From NCBI GenBank assembly GCA_964542585.1, contig CAZIUI010000002.1, positions 118,497 through 182,496 on the forward strand: a stretch of 64,000 nt of DNA, given 5' to 3'. This DNA comes from CAYYUA01 sp964542585. GTDB taxonomy: Bacteria; Bacteroidota; Bacteroidia; CAILMK01; CAYYUA01. Position numbers and translations under genes: made by a program. The stretch's first letter is position 1, and every line of letters starts with the position of its first letter. Positions 44,153 through 53,612 of the stretch are shown here, one piece after another. Below the pieces are notes generated by a model. It was given only the letters and a program-made list of their open reading frames with translations, searched no databases and was not told where the DNA came from.

Positions 44153-47100
44153 TTAACGGATCAGCGTTACCGTACCCGTTTGGGTATCGCCAGCACCTCC
44201 TCGGCCATCGTCCGTTTCTTCGTATTGATAAGTGATCTTGTAGAAGTAGGTACCAGAACGGGCATCCCCACCGCTTTGGGTAGTACCGTCCCAGAAATGA
44301 CAGTACTTACAACCCCTTGGATTACTGGGGTCTTTACCACCTTCATCACAATCTCCTTCGAAATTTGAACGGTTATTCGTCCAGAAACAGTCATTGTTAC
44401 TGTTTCCTTTCGTAGTTTCATAGACCTTATTACCCCAACGGTTGTAAATCGTCATCTTGAAGGATTGATCCCCTTGTACCCGGAATGTAAACCGGTCGTT
44501 GGTGCCATCGCCATTCGGGGTAAACACATTAGAGCGATCGTAAACCGTGTCCTTGACGTTCGGTATCTTGACCGTATCCGTAAGGTGACATCCTTGAGGA
44601 TTGTAGGCCCTCAGAGCAGTCCAATAGAAACCCCGATCAGTGTAATAATCAACCGTAGGCTCAATTTCAGCACTGTCAGTCTCAAGTTTACTACCTTCCC
44701 CAGGGGCATTGGTGTAATACCCAGTCTCGTCATTGATTGAACTTTGAAGATCACCTTCTTTAACAGAAGTGTTAAAGAAATGCCAATCAAATCTTTCGGC
44801 AAATTCAGTCTCACTGGTAAAGGTATACTTGGACCTTGGCCGGTCTTCGCCTTCCGGCTGAGCTAACGTATCCAGGTCTACATTCAGGGCTGTAATCCTC
44901 AGCGATTTGGTAGCGGTGTCATAACATAGCGTATCCTCACCATTGGGAATCAGTGTTATATCAAAGGTATCATACTGATTGCCCTCATAAAACTGCCCAT
45001 AATCGCTTGCTGTAAGAGAACTATCTCTCAGGACAGTATCGCCTTGACCCATGGCCCAATAAAAGCTGTCATAGGCCGGATCGGCTTGTTCTACAAGTCG
45101 AAGTCGGGTCTGATCTTGTGGATTGGAACCAATGTTTTCGGGTGGACATAGGTCCTGTGTTGGAATAGCAAAGTCCGTTTCATTGGTTTCTTTGACCCTT
45201 ACTTCGAAACGATTAGAGTCGTAAGTTGGCAGTGTGGTATCCTGAACCGGAGCACGGCAGCGGAAGGAATCGGTAGGATCAGGCGTACCCGTGTTAGGGA
45301 CCTGTCCAAAGACCTCAATATCCATGTTGTAGGTCCCAGCGTCATCATATTCAAGACCGAAAAGGCTATCAACAGGGAAATTCTGCTCGCTAACGGTAAC
45401 TTCCTCTCCGTTACCTTTATCAAATACCCATTCCGTAACTTCTTCCGATGAATCCTTAAGCCGGAAGGTAGCCGGTTGACATTTCAGCTTACTTTGGAGC
45501 GAAAGCTTAGGACTGGGGCCCAGTACAATAATCTCCATGGTATCGGCTTGACGTGAAAGGGTATCGCCACTCTTAACAACCACAGAATCACCGCCAGTGC
45601 TTGACAGGAACGTTGAATCAATACATCCCCTGGCACTCTTTACCTTCAGCTCCGTTCGGAAGGTATCATTCCGGGTAAAGAACTTGGTAACAGTATCAGA
45701 GGTGTATTGGTTAATGGTGTCTTTACCATCATTAAACCTCCAGTTCCAGCTTACAACACTGTCGATTTTAGTGGAATCAATCGGATTGCCAGCATCATCG
45801 TACTTGAAATCATATTGGAACAGGATCTCTGACTCATCAAAGAAATCTACTTTTACCGGAGCACAAGCTAAGCTTGAAGGCAGGGTGTCAATGAAAGCCT
45901 GTAGACCGGTTACGGTAACAAGATTTTCCTTTTCCATAACCTGTGCACATCCTGTACTATCAATGGATTTCATACTAACGTCAAACCGTCCGGCACTGTC
46001 ATAGACATAGAAGGGAACAACCTCTTTTATGCCATCGTCATTCACATCGGTGGAATCCAGCGTGGTTTCAAACGTGCTGTCCCGGTCCAGATCCTGGACG
46101 TACCTCAAGGTATCAATATCATACTTGGTTTCATAATACCCATCACCATTCAGGTCCCAGTAGAGTCGCTCATATTGATGACCATCAGAAATCGGGTTAT
46201 CCCTTACGCCTTTTGGATCTTTCCAGAAATTGTCGTCCGCTAAATAAACAGGGGCTTGGCCGGGGAAAATAGGCGGACGAAAATCATAGTAACGAGGGAA
46301 GATACCCATATTCTGGGCTGTGGGATTGGGAGCGGTTATCTTGTTGTAAAAATAAACCGTATCATTCTTGCTACTACTGCAGATAACGGTGTCATTATCG
46401 GTATCTAACACTTCGGGATCAAACCGTCCATAATGACCAACCTCTATATATTTAGGATTAGAGGCATTGCCACAACCGGTAACATTGGTTATGCCGGTCC
46501 CTATCCGGTAAACCCCGGGCTTATCAACATTAATGTCGGCTATGAAGGGCTTGTAGCGAAGCTCAAGCGAAATATTTCCCCGATTGAAAACCTTATTGCC
46601 GACCAAACCAAGGGCTGTAGCATTCTCTACGCTAGAAACAAGGTCACTGGAATCCTCAATAACACCAGCGTAATTAACGCCTTCCCCGCTTGCCGTATTC
46701 AGTTGGGCAATGCTAATGTTATCATTCGGGAAGGTTAGGACCGTATCAACAACGTCCAAAGTCCTCCTATTAACAGATACCAGATGGAAAGTATCCTGGA
46801 AGCCGAATGATTCATTAATGGTAAGCGAGTATTCGTAGAGTTTAGACTGTTTAGGCAGCGAATCAAAAATGAATGGATTATTTGGCCCTCCTATACTTTG
46901 AGCTCCTAAGCTATCAAATTTGAATACGCCACCCGTGTTAACCAGGGCAAAGCTATCAAAAACCACCTTACCTTTTATAACGGTAGAATCCCTGTTAGCT
47001 TTACAACCTGTGCTTATGGTATCATCCGTTCGGAGGGATTGCAGGGTTTTATCATTAATAGCACTTGTTCCACACACCCTTTCAGGGAAAAGGGTGCGGT

Positions 47101-50100
47101 CAACGCATACGGTATCCACGCGGGTATTACCACCAGCCAGGGTAACCGTATCAAATCGCAGGGAGTCGCAAAGCACCCATACCGTGTCCTCTCGAATGTC
47201 ATCGTCCGTGTAAACTGAATCACTGTTATCAACCGTATCAAACTGGTAGTTTTCGTATTCCGTAGTTTCCACAGAATCATTGTTAAGATAAGGGTTCCGC
47301 AAATCTTTACGGGACATAAACCTACCAAAGTGATCAACATTATATTCACTGATCCTTTCCTGGTCCCTAAGCGGACTTACCAAAATACGGGTGGTATCGC
47401 CTACTTTACGAAGACAGTAAGAAGAATTTTCCGATACATTCCGGTTATCAGTTGGAAGGGGTCCAAAAAGGTTATCGGGTGATGGGGATAACGTATCAGG
47501 ATTCAGAACTGAAAAGTCCGTCTCAAGGTCCGCAATGTATTTGTAATTACGGTAAAAGTGAGTATCTATACAACTACCGCTCTGTATCCACAGACCTAAA
47601 TCCATGCAACCGGAAGTGTCATAGGAATAGGTATTGGGGGGCATTTGCATAGACCAAAACTGGTTAGTAAGCCACTGAAATGTACCGGGATATTTCACAA
47701 CCTGCTCTAAAGCACCATCCCCATTGGTATCCACCAAGTCGGTACAACGGCGGGTGCCGGTTTTCCAGGCAAAGGGGCCTCCTTGCAAACCAGGTTTTTT
47801 ATTAATCGTACTGGCAGAATCAATGATTAAGCCCCAGGTATCGTTGCCGCCGCACTGCCCTGAGGGAATCGTTTCATCCAGCACAATTTCCTGTTCGCGT
47901 CCCTGACAAGCTATTCCCTGTATAAATAATCCTCTTCTTATGATGGATTCGGGATCGCCATCACTCCAGGTTGGTAATTTCTGTTGGATATCCCGCCGCA
48001 TGTTTTTGATGTTGAAGGTATCACCTTCAATTATCGCATATTCTTTAACACTGTATTGAGCAGTAATTCTTGCTCCCAGATTAATGGCTTGGGTATTGGT
48101 TAAGACAATGCGGGCTATTGAATCCTGTTCCAACCGATACTCGAAAGGTTGAAGATTTCTACCACCATTTACACAAATCCTTATCGGGGAATCGGCCAGA
48201 ACTTTCACAGCTTTGTTTTGAATGCCGCAAGTGAGCCCAAGAGAATCCAGCACAAAGGATTTATTACCGATATTGTAACCCGTAGTTAAGACGCTGGTCC
48301 TTCGCTCGAAAAGGGATTCTTCCCCCCAATCAGCCCGGGGTGGCCCCATAAAAATACGTTGCACAGCTGTCCCTTCCGGGCAACCGGTCACCGTATCTTC
48401 GGCTGATAAAATGGCTTGCCAACAACCACTGGTATCGTAGTAATGATAAGGAGCAGGAGCTGTTGAAAAATTACAATTACTACCGCTAAATTGGTTAGTG
48501 CCAGCATAATACTTTATCGCCACACTATCACCCTGGCTTACATTACTATTCCAAATCCGAAGAGTTGGCTGGCCGCCAATGTTTTCTACATCGTACCCTT
48601 TTCCATAGGTATTAATGGTTGAATCGGGTACGCCTCCGGATATTACACTAATACGGGTTTGATCATTGGCAATCGCATCATTAAAATCTTGAGGGAGGTT
48701 AATGGGAATTTGTGCTGTGCCGGCATTACTAACAACTGCGGTATCTATAAACTGACGATAAAGGGCATCTCTTTGTTTGGAGGCCCATGCGGTGTAAGTC
48801 GTACAGCTACGCCCATTAGGATCAGCAAAGTTCCAGACATAATTAATGCTATCACTGCCCCAAGGAGATAAATCGTCTTTTTTGTTCTCGCGGAAGGTAT
48901 CCTTAAAATCCTGCTCGTAAAAACCACGGATTGTGTTATTGGTAGCGCCAAAACTAGATGCCCAGTCAAAACTCCGATCCCAGCCTCTAGCGGGGCTAGT
49001 ACCTACTTTAACAGTATCAATACCCCCAGCAAAACCAGCGTTTATCAGGCGGTTCAAATAATCGGATAAGGTTAAACCATGAACGCCCTGATTATCCTCA
49101 AAAATATCAAGGAAGGGTAGGTCATGATCAAAAGGAATTCGCCTATCATTAAACGTACGCTGACTAGAGTCATTGACAAGGAAGTTGGCTGAATTATCGG
49201 TAACATTAGGGATTTCATATCCGCGATAAGCATGGTAATAAAGCGTATCGGTTAAACCTAAATTGTTGGTAAAGGTTCGGTAGACGGAATCGCCTTCAGC
49301 GGTATCAATGTAGAAAAAGTTTCGTTTTTGGATCTTGTTATTCTTACCCCGAAATGCCCTGCGCTTAGTTGTATTATTGGTAAACCGCACGAGGTTAGGT
49401 GCCTGACAATTGGGCTTGTAAACGTCCGTATCGTGCATGTTTTGAATATTAGGAGCACCTGTGGCTGGTCTGTACACAGTTGAATCGCCAGCCCTGTAAC
49501 TTACGCGGTAGCAATAAGGCGGATTGCTAGGAGCTTTGGTAAATTCGATAAAAGCTCCCCGATCTTCGGTGGTATCTATAGCGGCAATGGGCTTGTTACA
49601 AAAAGAATCCTGGCCGTCAATATTTTCTATTTTGTCTATAGTTACATTGATGCCATTACCGGGCGTATATGTAGTACTCCTTCCCTGAAAATTTACCTCA
49701 AATGAACCCTTATCAACTTCATCGGCTTGCCCAAAATCCTCAATAAGAACCCTCTGACCGACTTCTGGAGCATCCGTGATAAGGTCCGTTTCTTTGTCGA
49801 AATTCACCATTTGGTAAGGTAAAGGATCGCCACGATTATACTGGTTAGGAGGCGTAGTAAAACCGCCATTATTGTTTCGCCTAACAAAGCTTACGCCACT
49901 AGAAACTATATTAGGAGTACAGTTAGGGTTATTAATGCGCCTGAGGAAATCCCGGGAAATTGGTCTATCACCGGGACCAAGATCATTAGCAAGGGGTGTT
50001 GGAGGGGGTAGGGTAATAGCTACTCCGGGGCCTTCGATAACAGCTTGCTTCCGGTAAAGGGTATCTAGCGCACCACAAATATTGGTAACATTTAACCTTA

Positions 50101-51259
50101 TACTTTTTACCCCACCAGAAGGATAACGGTGAGAACCACTCCATATACCCCTTTCCACGGGATTAGGAGGTGGCATGTGTTGTGAAAAAGGGCCAACACC
50201 ATTTTGCAAACTTCCAAATACGAAAGATTGCTGACTGTTAGCATCTGGTGTGTGACTAAATGGAACAGAGGTAGTGGATGGGGCACATATCTCAGGGTTA
50301 GTAACAATTGATGAGTCAAAATTAAAGACGACATTAACAACGCCCCGCTGAAATGTGAATGTTGAATCACAAGTAACGTTTCCTTTCTGACTGGTTACGG
50401 TTAAAGAAGGATTGTAAGTACCAGCAGCTTCATAGGTAAATTGGGTTTGGTTATAATCGGCCGGATCCCAACCATTGGGGCCTTGCGTAAATGTTCGGGT
50501 CGTGTTATTGGTATCATCAAAGTTAAATGTTATCTGATTAATATCAGACCGGTTTGGGGTTTGATTATTCAAGGTCACCTGCGTTTCAGGGCAATCAGGA
50601 TTTTGTCCAGCAACAGTAAATTGCGGACTCAAGGGATCAAAGACTTCAATTTGTGGAACTTGCCGTTGCTCTAAATCGGTACACCCATTGGCATCGGTTA
50701 CTTGTAAAACGATATTGGGATTATTAATCGCCTGTTCGTAGGTATGAGTTGGATTTTCTTGCCTGGAACCATTCCCATCCCCGAATGTCCATTGATAGTC
50801 TGTTATTGGCGCACCTCCTTGAGTGGAATTATCAATAAAATCGTATTTATTATCCGAGAAACACTGAGCACCTCCTGAAACACTAAAATCAGCATCGGGA
50901 TTGGGATTGATGGAAACGGATGAATTTGAAAGCTCTACTTTACAGATACGGTTGCCATCGTCATCGTAAATGATGATGAAAGGCTCAAAATCCCCGCCAT
51001 TACGATAGGTGTGGGATTGGTCATCCGTGTTGTTAGTCTGCAGGGAATCTGAACTACTCCAATACCAAGTAATGGAAGATGCATTCGAAGGCAAATTCTG
51101 CGTACTAAAGCTTATGGGTGCAGGGATACATCCAACATTATTATCGGCATTTAAACTTGCATTAGGGCACTGCGCATGACTATTGGAGGATATTCCTACC
51201 ATTAACAGTAAAAGAACCGTGCTGGTAAAATAGCTCAAAAAGTGTTTAAAACGAACCAT
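44153..51259 (-). CDS. Giant PKD-repeat surface protein with T9SS type B domain
   Basis: A ~2370-residue secreted protein. The start chosen (51259, MVRFKHFLSYF) gives a signal peptide ending NSHAQ; an in-frame ATG at 51406, only 8 bp after the preceding gene, would add 49 residues. Several PKD-type units are visible, with the hallmark WTFGDG in DYQWTFGDGNGSRQENPTH and NWRFNDGKD near the end. Asp/Asn loops of calcium-binding type (DLNGDGYYE, DVNDDGIKE) and many Cys-containing Ig-like stretches fill the middle. The C-terminus is the gliding-motility-associated type B domain: SNVFTPNGDGTNDRFTF, IYNRWGNKVYET, DARSGTYFYKITY, ending TGTVTLIR. It is the last gene of the sigma/anti-sigma operon. Probable role: adhesin or matrix protein on the surface. 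Confidence 0.9.
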   Translation of the reverse strand: MVRFKHFLSYFTSTVLLLLMVGISSNSHAQCPNASLNADNNVGCIPAPISFSTQNLPSNASSITWYWSSSDSLQTNNTDDQSHTYRNGGDFEPFIIIYDDDGNRICKVELSNSSVSINPNPDADFSVSGGAQCFSDNKYDFIDNSTQGGAPITDYQWTFGDGNGSRQENPTHTYEQAINNPNIVLQVTDANGCTDLEQRQVPQIEVFDPLSPQFTVAGQNPDCPETQVTLNNQTPNRSDINQITFNFDDTNNTTRTFTQGPNGWDPADYNQTQFTYEAAGTYNPSLTVTSQKGNVTCDSTFTFQRGVVNVVFNFDSSIVTNPEICAPSTTSVPFSHTPDANSQQSFVFGSLQNGVGPFSQHMPPPNPVERGIWSGSHRYPSGGVKSIRLNVTNICGALDTLYRKQAVIEGPGVAITLPPPTPLANDLGPGDRPISRDFLRRINNPNCTPNIVSSGVSFVRRNNNGGFTTPPNQYNRGDPLPYQMVNFDKETDLITDAPEVGQRVLIEDFGQADEVDKGSFEVNFQGRSTTYTPGNGINVTIDKIENIDGQDSFCNKPIAAIDTTEDRGAFIEFTKAPSNPPYCYRVSYRAGDSTVYRPATGAPNIQNMHDTDVYKPNCQAPNLVRFTNNTTKRRAFRGKNNKIQKRNFFYIDTAEGDSVYRTFTNNLGLTDTLYYHAYRGYEIPNVTDNSANFLVNDSSQRTFNDRRIPFDHDLPFLDIFEDNQGVHGLTLSDYLNRLINAGFAGGIDTVKVGTSPARGWDRSFDWASSFGATNNTIRGFYEQDFKDTFRENKKDDLSPWGSDSINYVWNFADPNGRSCTTYTAWASKQRDALYRQFIDTAVVSNAGTAQIPINLPQDFNDAIANDQTRISVISGGVPDSTINTYGKGYDVENIGGQPTLRIWNSNVSQGDSVAIKYYAGTNQFSGSNCNFSTAPAPYHYYDTSGCWQAILSAEDTVTGCPEGTAVQRIFMGPPRADWGEESLFERRTSVLTTGYNIGNKSFVLDSLGLTCGIQNKAVKVLADSPIRICVNGGRNLQPFEYRLEQDSIARIVLTNTQAINLGARITAQYSVKEYAIIEGDTFNIKNMRRDIQQKLPTWSDGDPESIIRRGLFIQGIACQGREQEIVLDETIPSGQCGGNDTWGLIIDSASTINKKPGLQGGPFAWKTGTRRCTDLVDTNGDGALEQVVKYPGTFQWLTNQFWSMQMPPNTYSYDTSGCMDLGLWIQSGSCIDTHFYRNYKYIADLETDFSVLNPDTLSPSPDNLFGPLPTDNRNVSENSSYCLRKVGDTTRILVSPLRDQERISEYNVDHFGRFMSRKDLRNPYLNNDSVETTEYENYQFDTVDNSDSVYTDDDIREDTVWVLCDSLRFDTVTLAGGNTRVDTVCVDRTLFPERVCGTSAINDKTLQSLRTDDTISTGCKANRDSTVIKGKVVFDSFALVNTGGVFKFDSLGAQSIGGPNNPFIFDSLPKQSKLYEYSLTINESFGFQDTFHLVSVNRRTLDVVDTVLTFPNDNISIAQLNTASGEGVNYAGVIEDSSDLVSSVENATALGLVGNKVFNRGNISLELRYKPFIADINVDKPGVYRIGTGITNVTGCGNASNPKYIEVGHYGRFDPEVLDTDNDTVICSSSKNDTVYFYNKITAPNPTAQNMGIFPRYYDFRPPIFPGQAPVYLADDNFWKDPKGVRDNPISDGHQYERLYWDLNGDGYYETKYDIDTLRYVQDLDRDSTFETTLDSTDVNDDGIKEVVPFYVYDSAGRFDVSMKSIDSTGCAQVMEKENLVTVTGLQAFIDTLPSSLACAPVKVDFFDESEILFQYDFKYDDAGNPIDSTKIDSVVSWNWRFNDGKDTINQYTSDTVTKFFTRNDTFRTELKVKSARGCIDSTFLSSTGGDSVVVKSGDTLSRQADTMEIIVLGPSPKLSLQSKLKCQPATFRLKDSSEEVTEWVFDKGNGEEVTVSEQNFPVDSLFGLEYDDAGTYNMDIEVFGQVPNTGTPDPTDSFRCRAPVQDTTLPTYDSNRFEVRVKETNETDFAIPTQDLCPPENIGSNPQDQTRLRLVEQADPAYDSFYWAMGQGDTVLRDSSLTASDYGQFYEGNQYDTFDITLIPNGEDTLCYDTATKSLRITALNVDLDTLAQPEGEDRPRSKYTFTSETEFAERFDWHFFNTSVKEGDLQSSINDETGYYTNAPGEGSKLETDSAEIEPTVDYYTDRGFYWTALRAYNPQGCHLTDTVKIPNVKDTVYDRSNVFTPNGDGTNDRFTFRVQGDQSFKMTIYNRWGNKVYETTKGNSNNDCFWTNNRSNFEGDCDEGGKDPSNPRGCKYCHFWDGTTQSGGDARSGTYFYKITYQYEETDDGRGGAGDTQTGTVTLIR

Positions 51260-51414
51260 ACAAATTGATTTAGACTTCAAAACTAAACTTTTCTGAAAAA
51301 TTCCTAAAAAATCAGGGTTACTCTTTCTTTCGAGGTCTTGTGACCCATTAGGCCTTGATGAGAAAATAGGCATAGCTTTATTTTCAAGAGGTTGATAATT
51401 AGTCATAATTGTAT

Positions 51415-52821
51415 CTATTTAAAGGCAGATCGCTTCAGCAGAAGTTTGCCGGTTTTTTGATAGAACTTAGGACTAAAGTCATATTGATACCTTAAGACGT
51501 ACTGATAAGCACCCTCGTTGCATGGGGCTCCTTCATTGTTCACTTTACCGTTCCAGCTACGTTCCGGATCGGTTGTACTGAATACAACCTGACCTTGCTC
51601 GTTTTTGATAACCAGCTTGAAACGGTCCAGGCTACCGTGGCTCACCACTAACCTATCGTTACGCCCATCTCCGTTAGGTGTAAAAATATTAGGCAGGTCT
51701 ACCTCTGGAGGCGATTTTAAACGAATACGCTTCTGGGTGGTATCCATACATCCTTGCTCACTAGCTGCAATCATTTTAATGGTTTTTTCACCACCAGTTG
51801 TGTAGGTATACCTGAATTGGGGTTGCCGTTTTTGCTCACCATTACCAAGCAACCACTGGTGGTTGGCATTCTTAGCGGTTTTAGCTTTCAAGAGCACTTT
51901 CAAGGGCCCTGGCTTTTGAACATGAAAGGCAGCCGTTGGCTGTCTCAGTACGCGTACCTTTTGGGTATCATAATGGACGTTTTCCCCTTCAATCCTGATA
52001 ATTAAAGCGGTATGTTTTGTTCCGGATGGTATATTCACCAAGTGCCGGTTACCTTCCAACGGTTGAAAGGGTCTATCCCCAACCTTATAGCTTAGCCTAT
52101 GTTTATCGCCTATTCCCCTAACGCTGAACCGGAGCTTTTCATAAGGGCATAATTTGGTTTCATCTACTTCCAACTGGTAGGTATGGGCATCTATCCTTGT
52201 AGTTTTTCCAGCGCCTTGCTTGGTTTGATTTGAAGAGGGCTGTTTAGGATTTTTAGATGATCGCTTACTGCGGCTGTCTTCAGCCTTGCTTAAGCGCTCT
52301 TTATTCAAACCTTTTGATGCATCGGTATTGGTCTGATCGGATTGCCGGTCATCCTGATTGGTTTGCTCACCTTCTGCATTAGGATCCGCTTTATGATTGG
52401 CCTTGCCATCCTTTGTAGCGGATAGATCGTTGGCACTGCGCCGGCCTTCAGGGTCTTTTCCTGCATGTTGGGTCTGTTTCCCGGAAGACGGAGCTACTGA
52501 CGAATCAACTTGAAACATATCAGGATTATCAGGAGCAGTTTCCTTATCACCTGTATAGAAAAGGTAACCCACTCCACCACTGATCATGAGTGCTGATATC
52601 CCCGTGATGAGCCATCCCTTAACACCACCAAGGAGACCTTTAGCACCTGAGCTCATGAAATTACCACCACCACCTGTTGAAGGGCCACCATTCCCGGGCT
52701 GGGCCATACTTTTCTGCACCTGGTTGAAAACCTCATGCGCTTCACCAAGGTCATGCGGGGCTTCCCAGTCATCAAAACGCTGGCGGAAAAGGCGATCGAT
52801 GTCAGGTTTGTGGTTACTCAT
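51415..52821 (-). CDS. Membrane-anchored anti-sigma-like protein with T9SS type B domain
   Basis: A 468-residue protein with no signal peptide. The N-terminal ~45 residues (HKPDIDRLFRQRFDDWEAP) resemble the cytosolic part of Bacteroidota anti-sigma proteins. One transmembrane helix follows (KGWLITGISALMISGGVGYL, about 68-88). The periplasmic side has a Lys/Asp/Ser/Gln-rich linker (95-190), an Ig-like unit with CPYEKLRFSVRG, a PKD-like unit (HQWLLGNGEQKRQPQFRYTY) and, unexpectedly, a type B sorting domain (LPNIFTPNGDGRNDRLVV ... EGAYQYVLRYQY). Its start overlaps the sigma gene by 8 bp, and the giant adhesin follows directly. It is likely the membrane-bound controller of that sigma factor; how a tethered protein uses an export domain is unclear. 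Confidence 0.8.
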   Translation of the reverse strand: MSNHKPDIDRLFRQRFDDWEAPHDLGEAHEVFNQVQKSMAQPGNGGPSTGGGGNFMSSGAKGLLGGVKGWLITGISALMISGGVGYLFYTGDKETAPDNPDMFQVDSSVAPSSGKQTQHAGKDPEGRRSANDLSATKDGKANHKADPNAEGEQTNQDDRQSDQTNTDASKGLNKERLSKAEDSRSKRSSKNPKQPSSNQTKQGAGKTTRIDAHTYQLEVDETKLCPYEKLRFSVRGIGDKHRLSYKVGDRPFQPLEGNRHLVNIPSGTKHTALIIRIEGENVHYDTQKVRVLRQPTAAFHVQKPGPLKVLLKAKTAKNANHQWLLGNGEQKRQPQFRYTYTTGGEKTIKMIAASEQGCMDTTQKRIRLKSPPEVDLPNIFTPNGDGRNDRLVVSHGSLDRFKLVIKNEQGQVVFSTTDPERSWNGKVNNEGAPCNEGAYQYVLRYQYDFSPKFYQKTGKLLLKRSAFK

Positions 52822-53374
52822 TGTAAGGGTTTGCTAAGTACTCGCGCACTTTTGTTTGTAACATATTCCTAGCTCTTGCCACTTGGGACTTGGAGGTTCC
52901 CTCATTAATGCCGAACTGATTGGCTATTTCCTTGTGGCTATATCCTTCGATGGCATAAAGGTTAAAAATGGTGCGGTATCCATCCGGGAGTTCTTGAATA
53001 AGCTGTAAAAGCTCTTCCTGTGTCAGGTTTTGAGAAGCCTCCTCGGCCTGCCCGGGTTCGGGAACCTGATCAATATCCACCGTGTCAGGTGTTGCTACCT
53101 GTTTGCGATAACGGTCAATGGCTGTATTGATCATGATGCGTTTCATCCAGTTTTCCAGGTGTTGGGTATAAGCAAGTTGATCGATATGTTTAAAAATTTT
53201 GATAAAGGCCTCTTGCAAAAGGTCTTTTGCCTCATCCCGGTCATTGGTGTACCGCAAACCAATGCCCAACAATACTCCAAAGTAAGTTTCAAATAGCTGT
53301 TGCTGGGCTGTTGTATTCCCTGCTTTACAGCCTTCGAGAAGCTTATTAGCCTGTTGCTTACCATTGGATTCCAT
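52814..53374 (-). CDS. ECF-type RNA polymerase sigma factor
   Basis: A 186-residue group IV sigma factor. Region 2 appears at about 20-90 (FETYFGVLLGIGLRYTNDRDEAKDLLQEAFIKIF in two blocks, then LENWMKRIMINTAIDRYRK), region 4 at about 120-180 (LPDGYRTIFNLYAIEGYSHKEIANQFGINEGTSKSQVARAR). The pattern matches the large Bacteroidota ECF group. It is the first gene of a three-gene operon, overlapping the next start by 8 bp, so the anti-sigma-like product is made in step with it. A possible -7 element (TAATTTCG, 53401-53408) lies just upstream. Confidence 0.92.
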   Translation of the reverse strand: MESNGKQQANKLLEGCKAGNTTAQQQLFETYFGVLLGIGLRYTNDRDEAKDLLQEAFIKIFKHIDQLAYTQHLENWMKRIMINTAIDRYRKQVATPDTVDIDQVPEPGQAEEASQNLTQEELLQLIQELPDGYRTIFNLYAIEGYSHKEIANQFGINEGTSKSQVARARNMLQTKVREYLANPYNE

Positions 53375-53400
53375 GTTATACCGGTGTTCAACTTCCTACA

Positions 53401-53408
53401 CGAAATTA
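53401..53408 (-). promoter_or_regulatory. Possible -7 element of the sigma operon
   Basis: TAATTTCG on the minus strand, one mismatch to TAnnTTTG and identical to the element proposed for secDF. No -33 TTTG is seen at the expected distance. Confidence 0.3.
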
Positions 53409-53572
53409 ATCAGCGTAAGGTTGCATGGGCTGAAAAAAAATTGAGTAATGCGATGGCTTTCAATTATGGCGAGCATTGCGTTGCCAAAATTACTTAAGGC
53501 CTTAACTATAAGATGCTTAATAGGTGGCCAACGAAGCCATGCTGTGCAATCCTTACCCAATGTCAAATTGGT

Positions 53573-53580
53573 TAGATTTG
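53573..53580 (+). promoter_or_regulatory. -7 element of the biotin carboxylase gene
   Basis: TAGATTTG, exact to TAnnTTTG, about 33 bp before the ATG at 53613. It places the transcript start after upstream in-frame ATGs (53448, 53466) and so supports the shorter protein. Confidence 0.5.
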
Positions 53581-53612
53581 CTTTTATAAATTTTATAAAA
53601 ATCTATGTTCCC

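Noticed and set aside
44167..50674. Many open frames of 60-135 codons opposite or out of frame with the giant adhesin gene
   Set aside because: They are shadows of a long Asp/Thr-rich coding sequence; none has a recognisable motif or signal.
53448..53612. N-terminal extension of the biotin carboxylase
   Set aside because: A perfect -7 element lies inside this stretch, and the family start MKKVLIANRGEIA is at 53613.
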